Source: Hymenoscyphus infarciens (Eukaryota; Ascomycota; Leotiomycetes; Helotiales; Helotiaceae). Taken from it: a stretch of 28,256 nt of DNA. Position 1 is the first letter of the stretch, and each line of letters opens with the position of its first letter. The DNA is taken from the NCBI GenBank assembly GCA_001414345.1, contig LLCB01000506.1:1-28256 (forward strand). Reading direction: 5' to 3'. The translations under genes were made by a program, and so were the position numbers. The notes under the pieces were generated by a model. That model ran no database searches, was not told the origin of the DNA, and saw only the letters and a list, made by a program, of their open reading frames with translations. Positions 21,361 to 28,256 of this stretch are shown here, piece after piece.

Positions 21361-22140
21361 TAAATAGGAATAGAAGAAGGTATAATTCTGTTAGTAGATA
21401 ATAGTAAAGTTAGAAGATGATTTAGTAGAGTATAGTAGAATGTTTAAGTATTAGATTTAAAGATAAGAATACATAGAGTGTTAGAGCGTCGTAAGATAGC
21501 GAACTGTAGTATAACGTTATAGAGAATAGAGTAAACGATTATTAAATGCTTAACACTATTAGATTAACTAGTATTTATTAAGGATTAAGAAAGGCCGATA
21601 GTTAGTAGTTATTAATAAGTTGTTGATTATTAATAGCTTAGTATAAAGCTAAAGGCTTTAATATTTAAAGAGAGAGTTATAAGATTAAAGTAGGGCTATA
21701 GATATAAGTAGTAGCTAAAGGTAAGAGTAAATAATAAACTAAAAGCTAAAGATAGAGTAGATTTCTAATAACCTAATCTAAACTCTTAGTATAATCTCTA
21801 ATATTCTTACGATTAATTCTACTTTCTTTAGAATTAATAGAATTATTAGAATTATATAAAATTTCTTAGTTATTTTTAAAAGGATCGGTTTCCTTATGAA
21901 AAGTATTTTGTAATCTTCTAATAAGAACTGAATATTAGTTAGTATATGTTTTATTTAGAATAAGTAGAAATAGTATATACTTTAAAGTTCCTTCTATAAA
22001 TCTATATTCTAAAAGGATTCCTTATAATAAATAAGAGATTCTGTAGTTGATACCTTCTTAATTATATAAAGCTACTATTAATAAATTTCTAATATTATTA
22101 AGAACTTAACCTTTAAAAGTAATAATAACTAAATAGTATT
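21361..22140. other. Spacer downstream of the KDZ relict, nothing firmly recognised
   Basis: No convincing frame. The plus strand carries AAG/GTA-rich text near 21,400-21,760. Residual TG/CA is relatively frequent at 21,890-21,960, so RIP was lighter here. The last 100-200 bp may still belong to the KDZ frame. Confidence 0.4.
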
Positions 22141-25100
22141 TTATGTCTATTTAGTAACTCTTATCTATTTAAGATATAGAAAAACAAATTCCTCTTTAGC
22201 TCTCTTAAAGTACTAGGATATATTAATTCCTTATAGAATTATAACATTATCTAAAAAGCTTAAAAGAGGTACTATAAGCGGATCTTATTTAGATAAACGT
22301 AACTGTCTACTTATAGTAATCTTATATAACTAGATTCGTTAATTAGATTCTTCTTCTAAAGTTTTAGGATTAAAGGTTTATAAAGAAATTAGTTTAATAA
22401 AGTAGCTAGCTAGTAATTCCTTCTATAAATCTACAATTTTCTTGCTTTTTTTAACTATAAGAGGCAGTCTCTGAAAAAGAGCTTGAATATAAGATTAGAA
22501 CTTCTTTATTCTTTTAGTATTAATATGATTATAGATATTTTGAATTTCTTAAACTTACTAAGCTATTATTTAATAATAATTAGTAACTTCTACCTTAATT
22601 TAAAGATAGATCTAAGATTTCTAATACTATAGATGTATATTACTTCTAGGAAGCTAATTATAGTGTTATTAACTATACTTAATAAGTTCTATATTACTTA
22701 TTTCTTATATATTATAAAGTAATTCTTTACCTAATCGTCGTCTAGATATATACTATGCTTCTAGTAGAAGGGGGAAATCTTTAGACGATCGCGGAACTTT
22801 ATTATAGAAATCCTCTTTACTAAGGTAGAGTAGCTGGTTAAACTCTTTTTAGTAGCTTTCTTTATATATTAAAAGACGATTTAAATAGTTAAATAGTCTT
22901 TAATCCTATACTTAAAGTTCTACTCTGTTTTTTATATTAAACTATTCTTATTAAATGTTTTTAAATCTTTCTAAAATAATACTAACGTCTTTACTATCTA
23001 TTATTATATACTAGGCAATTAAATAAGCTTTAGTCTTCTTAATAGTATTCTTTAACTAGGTATAAAGAATATAAGTACGTTTAAATCGCTTATTAAGAAA
23101 ATCTCTAAGCTATTCTCTTTATAAGGTTTTATAGTACTTAGTTTAAGCGTTTAAAAGAAGTTCTCTAAGTAAAGTAGATAAAACTCTATATATTAATACT
23201 AGATAGCTTTTAAAAGACTAATCTCTTTCTACCTCTTTACTATTACTAAGTCTAAGAAATCTAGTCTAACTTAGGCTCTAGTATAACTAATAATATAATA
23301 AATAAGAGTATTAATAGAATATATTTATTATAAAGGTAATACGCTTTATAATATCTAAATAATAACGTTAAATATAAGGAGCGAACTTATAAGTAATATT
23401 ATACTAGAAAATAATATACACGTCTTTAGGAAGTTAGTTAAGAATAGACTTTAAAAGATAAACTATAACGTTAAACGTCTCTTTATAATATAAATTAATT
23501 AGTTATAGTATAATATTATAATAATATATAGTATTTATTAACCTAGTTTAATCTAAACCTTTAAATTTATCTTAGCTTTTTCTCTTAATAGTAATAGCTT
23601 AGAAGTTATAAGAGCACCTGTTTTTAGAAAGAACGGTTTTATTAGCCTAGATATAGGAATCTAGTTTAGTTTCCTAGCTAAGAGAGAGAATTTAAATTTA
23701 TATAGGTAGAGTAGCTATAAGATTTGCTTATCTTAAAGGTATAGTATTAGAATATTATAAGGTATTAGAATAGTCTATATTAGAGGGGTTCTAAACTAGT
23801 AGATTATATAAGAAGGGGGGGGTCTTTAAACTCGTAGAATAGCAGGGTTCTAAATTAGAGTATATATAAAGAGGGGGTCTCTAAACTCGTGGAATAGCGG
23901 GGTTCTAAGCTAGTAGAATCGAGGAGGCCTAAACTTATAGAATAGTAGGGTTTTAAATTAGATTATATATAGAGGGAGGGTCTTAACTTAGGTTCTAAGC
24001 TAGTAGAATAGGATTGTATAAAAAGGGGGGTAGGGCCTAAAGTTATAGAATAGTAGGGTTTTAAATTAGATTATATATATAGAGAGGGTCTTTAACTAGG
24101 CTTAGAACTAGTAGAGAGGCTTCTACCTGTTCTTATAGGCTCTAAGGATTATAGATAAAGAATTTACTTTAAATTAGCTACTAAAGTAAATCGCCTTTAC
24201 GTTCTTTTCTTTTTTATTAGAAGTTGCTATCTTAACTCTAATTATATAGATTAGAAATTCTATTTTTACTAGGTCTTTAATAGAAACATATAAAGTAAAC
24301 GTGTTTTAAAGATAGAGAAATAGTCTAACTATCTTTATAACTTAGAATTATCTTATTATTAAATAAATCCTAGCATTTCTTCTCTATATAAATCTAATTA
24401 TAATATATATATCTCTAAAGCTTTTTAAAGTCTAGAATATAAAGATATATTTAGTAGTAAATAGATCTCTAAAGAGCATTTATCTAAGAATACTAAGATA
24501 ACTTACTAATTATTAATATATTATAGAATATTTTAAAAAGCTTTATATTAAAAGTAGATCTTAGCTAGGTTATAGAACTAGGAAAAAAACTATCCTTAAT
24601 AATCGAGTATACTCTTATATAACTATAACTATAATAGGTAACTTTTCTATCCTCGACTATACTTAGCTACTATTAGTAATAATTATATAATAAATTTTAG
24701 AACTAACTAAGACTATAATATTAAACTTTAGATGTTATAATAGAGTATATAATAGGATTTAAGTATATAAAACTGCTATTAAATAATATATGTCTAAGAA
24801 CTAGTATAGCCTTAGTCTAATACTTCTTATAAGCTTCGTGATTTACAGCGTTACTACATAGTATTTTTCTTAGCTTATCTACCTAATCTAGGTTATTATT
24901 ATTATTTAGGTTACTATTATTATTACTAAATCTAGAATTATTAAGAAGTAAGCTCTACTCTTAATTATAGGTATAGAGGTTCGCTGTTTTAGATAGAATA
25001 ATAGATTCTATTTTTAATAGTTAATTAAGCTAGCTAAAAATAGTCTTTTTTTTATATACTTATTACCTTATTCTAGAGAATTTAACTCGATTAAAAGGCG

Positions 25101-25260
25101 AGAAGCGCTTAAATAGAAGACCTACTTATAGTTTAGATTATTATTTAAGAGATATTATAATATTATAAAATTAAGGTATTTAGGTAGAGTAGGCTATTAA
25201 AATGAAAAGTAAACTAACTTTAGTATAATATTAAGCCTAGAACCTAAGACTAAAACGCTT
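22141..25260 (-). pseudogene. KDZ-type DNA transposase, nearly full length, RIP-inactivated
   Basis: One minus-strand frame (codon first bases at multiples of 3) is free of frameshifts and of TGA, as far as I read, for about 1,000 codons, a usual KDZ length. In order: a basic KRFSPFNRVKFSRIR (about 25,119-25,070); the cysteine-cluster region leading to FFPSS (about 24,588-24,574; the family's GYFP block) and FNIKLFKIFHN-like text; D-S-N-F at 24,220-24,231 (family DGNF); KFKGLD then TRL (23,539-23,568); LPKDVYIIF; Y-N-I-T-Y at 23,389-23,403 (family YDIxC); and L-S-N-S-K-E-V-E-R-D-stop-S (23,215-23,250; family LSDGExxERxWS). Helical Lys/Arg/Glu text such as LRDFLNKRFKRTYIL and KEDFYNKVPRSSKDFPLLLE follows. 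Asp-to-Asn, Gly-to-Ser, Glu-to-Lys, Cys-to-Tyr and Trp-to-stop are exactly the TpG/CpA changes of RIP. KDZ transposases catalyse DNA transposition through an RNase H-like fold. The identity is from motif memory; the ends are approximate. Confidence 0.8.
23770..24115 (-). repeat. G-rich (minus: C-rich) minisatellite inside the KDZ frame
   Basis: About six units of 50-60 bp anchored on ggttctaaa / gggttttaaa, including G runs of up to eight (23,815-23,822). The minus-strand transposase frame stays in register through all of it and reads as a Pro/Leu/Asn-rich insert (DPP, PPFLYN, NPTIL motifs). It sits between the DGNF block and the GLD block, where KDZ proteins vary in length. It may be an expanded coding repeat or a repeat-filled intron. 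Confidence 0.85.
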
Positions 25261-25910
25261 ATATATACTTATATACAAGCTAGAATCAGCAACGTCTCTC
25301 TTTATTAGTAGAACCTTTGTTTATAGCCTTTTTAATAGCTCTTAGACAAGTACTTAACCTAGGCTTATCTCTTTATAGAAATATAAGCGATTTATCTCTT
25401 TTCTTTCTATTATATTAGTTATTCTTATACTTTATATAATTTAGAACGTAGTTCTAATCTTATATTTCTAGGTTTAATATAACTAAATATTTAAATTATT
25501 ATTTTTTTCTTTAAATTCTACTAAAGTATATAATAATATAGAAATTTAATAATAATTTACCTATAATCTTAAATTTAAAAAGCTCTACTAAAAAATAATT
25601 ATTTTAGTATAAGTTAGCTTATAATATAAGTCTATCTACTTCTACTATTTTAACTACTTCTACTACTATATTTATACTCTTTTATTCTTCTTTTTAATTA
25701 TTATACCTTCTCTAGAATAGCGTAAAGCTAATACTACTTCTAGTATAAAAAAGTCTATTAAAAGAGTTTTAAAAGCTACTAAAAAAGTTCTTAAAATAAA
25801 GGTCTCTTAAGTACGCTCTATAGACGTATTTCTTAACTAGAAAGAATTCTATAAAATAGAAGTTAATAAGAATATAAGAGAGTAGAGAAGAGTAAATAAA
25901 GAGATAGAAA

Positions 25911-26061
25911 AGTATAAGTAAAAGATTACTAATTAAGAAACTTATAACTAGGTTTAGTAAAATACGTAAAAGTAATCTCTTATATAATATAGTAATAAAC
26001 TTCTAAAGAGAGAAGAGAAGAGTATAAAGCACTTAGAATATATATAAGTCTACTAGTATAG
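25911..26061 (+). repeat. 151-bp segment duplicated at 27,679-27,829 (source copy)
   Basis: Same length and orientation as the second copy, with scattered, mostly transition differences. It lies inside the coiled-coil relict frame, so this copy is probably the source and the downstream one a gene fragment. Confidence 0.88.
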
Positions 26062-26431
26062 ACTTAAAAATATAAAAGAAAGAAAGAAATAAGACTATAA
26101 CTCGTCTTCTAAGTCTTAAGTAAGCTTCCTCTAAGTTATAACTAGCTTTAGAAGTCGTATACCCTAGCTAGCGTCTATATATCTAACTTTAGAGATTATA
26201 TACTCTAGCTAATATTATATAATAGTATTTCTTTTAAGAGAGATATATTAATATAAGAAGTAAGAATTTAGTAAGATATAGATATATAGTTAATAGACGT
26301 GTGAAATTATTAGAATAGCTATTACTATAGTAACGTAAGAAATACTAACGAGAGAGAATAGAAGAGGAGATAAAATCGAGTCTTAGAAGTTAATATTAGA
26401 GTAGAGGCATAAGAATTAAGAACTTAAGACT

Positions 26432-26529
26432 TAAGAGATTAAAGAGAGGTTACTTAAGAGATTATAGAAGGTATATATATTAAGAGATTAAAAAGAGATT
26501 ACTTAAAAGATTATAAAGAGTATATATAT
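26432..26529 (+). repeat. 49-bp tandem duplication
   Basis: taagagattaaa units start at 26,432 and 26,481; both continue with a ttactta...gattata motif and end in tatatatat. The step is not a multiple of three, so it may mark the end of the coding relict or post-date gene death. Confidence 0.8.
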
Positions 26530-26780
26530 AGAGTAGAAAATATATAAGAGATATTCTTTATCTTTTTTACTAACTTAGAAGATAGTTATACTTATTACTA
26601 GATAGCGTATATACTAATAGCTAGATTCTAATTAAGTATTTAAATTATAAGATTAGAAAGTAGATAAGAGAGAGATATTAGTTATAATATAGTTAGTAGA
26701 AGTAGTTTTAGTAAATAGATTCGATTTAGAGAGATTACTAGATTTTAAAGTATTACTACTATATATAATAATAAGTAAGG

Positions 26781-27332
26781 AGTAGAGTAGAGAAGTAGTC
26801 TATTCGTAGTTATTAATACAAAAACTAAAGGTAAAGAGCGAAGATAGCTTTAAATAATACTAATATATAGGATTCTACTAAGTAGTAAGGAGTTATATAA
26901 TAGGTCTAAAACTATTATATTTCTCTTTCTTTAGTAGAGCTCGCTCTTAAGCTCTATAGAAACTTATGTAATTATCTATCTATATATCTACTAGTTCTAG
27001 CTTATACTCTTCCTTCTACTAAGGTAGCTATAAGATACTAGCTATATACTAAGTTATCTAAAACTCTCTATATTCGCTCTTTAATACTAATCTATATAAT
27101 CTACTAAGTAACTAGTATATACTTCTACGATTTTATTAATTACTAAAGTATAAGCTTTAAAAGCTTTTATAATATTAGAAGGAGAAGAAGAAGGCTTTAA
27201 GAGTTATTAGAAAATAATATAGCTAAAAGTAAGAAGGTCTACTTAAAAGGCTTCTCTTATTAAGATATAGAGAGGCTCCTTCTTATTAGTAAGAGGCTTA
27301 GAGAGAGGGTTTATAAACGCTAGAGAGAGAGG
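26781..27332 (+). repeat. Long direct repeat, copy B (right)
   Basis: Same orientation as copy A at a constant offset of 26,278 bp for the first 500 bp, then joins the part of A at about 1247-1281 after skipping the extra 33-bp units and the 1094-1246 stretch. Differences are almost all transitions. With copy A it brackets nearly the whole window. Confidence 0.9.
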
Positions 27333-27378
27333 ATCTAAAGATACTAGAGAAGAGAGGATCTAAAGATATTAGAGAAAG
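27329..27378 (+). repeat. 25-bp tandem duplication
   Basis: gaggatctaaagatactag units begin at 27,329 and 27,354, at the right end of copy B. No coding meaning was seen. Confidence 0.75.
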
Positions 27379-27526
27379 GTCTTAAGCTTAGTATTAATTA
27401 AAAAGTTGCTAGTAAGAGTCTAGAAAGCTGTTTAAAAGGGTTTATAGAGTTAGTAGTAGAGAGGCTAGAATAGAGCTAAGGTTAAGAGCTTATAAGAAGA
27501 GTAACCTTTAGTTTAATATAATAATA

Positions 27527-27672
27527 AGATAGAAGTAGAGTAGAGAAGTAGTCTATTTATAGTTATTAATATAAAAACTAAAGGTAGTGAGCGAAGATAG
27601 ATCTAAATAATACTAATATATAGGATTCTACTAGGCGGTAAGGAGTTATGTAATAGGTCTAAAACTGTTATA
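27527..27672 (+). repeat. Long direct repeat, partial copy C
   Basis: Matches the first about 145 bp of copies A and B (agtagagtagagaagtagtc onward, through aggtctaaaactgttata), then breaks off abruptly. The 151-bp gene fragment begins seven bases later. The composite suggests recombination or duplication at this edge. Confidence 0.88.
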
Positions 27673-27678
27673 CTATAT

Positions 27679-27829
27679 AGTATAAGTAATAGATTACTAA
27701 TTAAGAAACTTAGAACTAGAATTAGTAAAATATATAAAAGTAATCTCTTATATAGTATAGTAATAAAGGTCTAAAGAGAGAAGAGAAGAGTATAGAGTAC
27801 TTATACTATATATAAGTCTACTAGTATAG
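27679..27829 (+). repeat. 151-bp duplicated fragment of the coiled-coil relict
   Basis: Second copy of 25,911-26,061, same orientation. It is placed between partial copy C and the right terminal array, separated from the array by about 110 bp of unassigned AT-rich sequence. Confidence 0.88.
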
Positions 27830-27938
27830 TATTCTTTCTATAATAACGTTTATCTACTATATATAAAGTAAGTATAAATAGCTTTAATTTAGATTTGAAT
27901 ATCTTAGTACTTCTAAACTAGCTTAGTAGTATTATAAA

Positions 27939-28256
27939 GAGTATTTTATTCTATAATAATAGTCTCTATTAAGTAGAGAGTATTTTTACTATATAATAAT
28001 AGTCTCTACTAAGTAGAGAGTATTTTTACTATAGAATAATAGTCTCTACTAAGTAGAGAGTATTTTTACTATATAATAATAGTCTCTATTAAGTAGAGAG
28101 TATTTTTACTATATAATAATAGTCTCTACTAAGTAGAGAGTATTTTTACTATATAATAATAGTCTCTACTAAGTAGAGAGTATTTTTACTATATAATAAT
28201 AGTCTCTATTAAGTAGAGAGTATTATTATAATAGTCTCTACTAAGTAGAGAGTATT
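27939..28256 (-). repeat. Right terminal tandem array, inverted copy of the left array
   Basis: The same 40-bp unit on the opposite strand. A partial unit begins at 27,939, then units start at 27,961, 28,001, 28,041, 28,081, 28,121, 28,161, 28,201 (32-bp form) and 28,233 (cut by the window edge). Both the AGTAG/AATAG alternation and the 8-bp-deleted form seen on the left recur here, so both arrays come from the same family of variants. Together they form terminal inverted arrays around about 27.4 kb. Confidence 0.96.

Larger units (their letters stand above)
25690..26600 (+). pseudogene. Relict gene of about 300 codons, Lys/Glu-rich coiled coil, unidentified
   Basis: Plus frame with codon starts congruent to 2 modulo 3. 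Blocks: SIKKSIKRVLKATKKVLKIK (25,742-25,801), KEFYKIEVNKNIRE (25,841 onward), RVNKEIEKYK (about 25,886-25,915), NKLLKREEKSIKHLEYI (about 25,994-26,044), RLKNIKERKK, and, after a Ser-rich stretch, EILTRENRRGDKIES and ELKT/EIKERLLKRL. Stops fall where Gln is expected in such helices. It diverges from the KDZ relict, with about 430 bp between their starts. Part of it (25,911-26,061) is duplicated at 27,679-27,829, and a 49-bp tandem duplication lies at 26,432-26,529. A bZIP-like or accessory DNA-binding role is possible but not shown. Confidence 0.58.
1..28256. other. RIP-mutated AT-rich block covering the whole window
   Basis: CpA and TpG are nearly missing on both strands while CpT, CpC, ApC and GpT remain common, and TAA/TAG crowd every frame. 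Loss of CpA/TpG with gain of TpA is the known product of repeat-induced point mutation in filamentous ascomycetes, so general AT drift alone does not explain it. Residual CA/TG is patchy, for example near 18,050-18,200 and 21,890-22,560. RIP acts on duplicated DNA, so this block, or most of it, was probably once multicopy. No tRNA, rRNA, intact protein gene or centromere-like element was recognised. Confidence 0.93.

Noticed and set aside
1..28256. Mitochondrial or plasmid DNA because of the AT content
   Set aside because: There are no rRNA, tRNA or respiratory-chain frames, and the specific loss of CpA/TpG with many TAA/TAG indicates RIP of nuclear repeats.
1..28256. Starship element with a DUF3435 tyrosine-recombinase captain
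   Set aside because: I looked for captain-like blocks in the relict frames near both ends and recognised none; the identifiable mobility gene is KDZ-like.

Overview
The window is a strongly AT-rich stretch of fungal DNA with no intact gene. CpA and TpG are almost absent while TpA is extremely common. In the first 300 bases I see no CA and one TG, at 138-139. This is the pattern left by repeat-induced point mutation (RIP), which turns C into T mainly at CpA and acts on both strands of duplicated DNA. It points to a filamentous ascomycete (Pezizomycotina) and to DNA that was once repetitive. RIP removes ATG and turns Gln (CAA/CAG) and Trp (TGG) codons into TAA/TAG, so ordinary ORF calling finds nothing useful. 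I therefore read frames while tolerating TAA/TAG, and scored them by lack of frameshifts, by Lys/Glu/Arg-rich composition, and by which strand makes protein sense.

Read this way, the core is densely packed with dead genes. The one I can name is on the minus strand at about 22.1-25.3 kb: a nearly full-length KDZ (Kyakuja-Dileera-Zisupton) DNA transposase. It has about 1,000 codons in one frame with no frameshift that I can see. The family's blocks are recognisable, but their acidic residues are mutated exactly as RIP predicts. Twelve other relict frames could not be assigned to a family: minus 2.5-3.4, plus 3.5-3.9, minus 4.1-5.65, plus 7.4-8.2, plus 8.3-10.1, a plus-strand chain in three frames at 11.7-15.4, minus 15.9-17.3, plus 17.4-18.6, plus 19.1-20.6, minus 20.6-21.4 and plus 25.7-26.6 kb (counting the chain as three).

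The edges are structured. Bases 1-494 are a tandem array of a 40-bp unit with a 32-bp short form. Bases about 27,939-28,256 are an array of the same unit in inverted orientation, so the window is bounded by terminal inverted arrays. Just inside lies a long direct repeat: copy A 497-1281, copy B 26,781-27,332 and partial copy C 27,527-27,672. A 151-bp duplication links the right-hand relict gene to this edge. Internal tandem repeats include a 70-bp array (about 1430-2110), a 17-18-bp purine-rich array (9866-10,091), a 213-bp CCCT-rich duplication (about 18.58-19.0 kb) and a G-rich minisatellite inside the transposase frame. Several short duplications inside coding relicts are multiples of three.

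The most economical reading, which is inference, is a large gene-carrying DNA transposon of KDZ type, about 28 kb or more, with inverted terminal arrays and cargo genes, killed by RIP. The alternative is an assembly contig of nested RIPed repeats that happens to end in two copies of a dispersed satellite. The sequences outside the window would decide.
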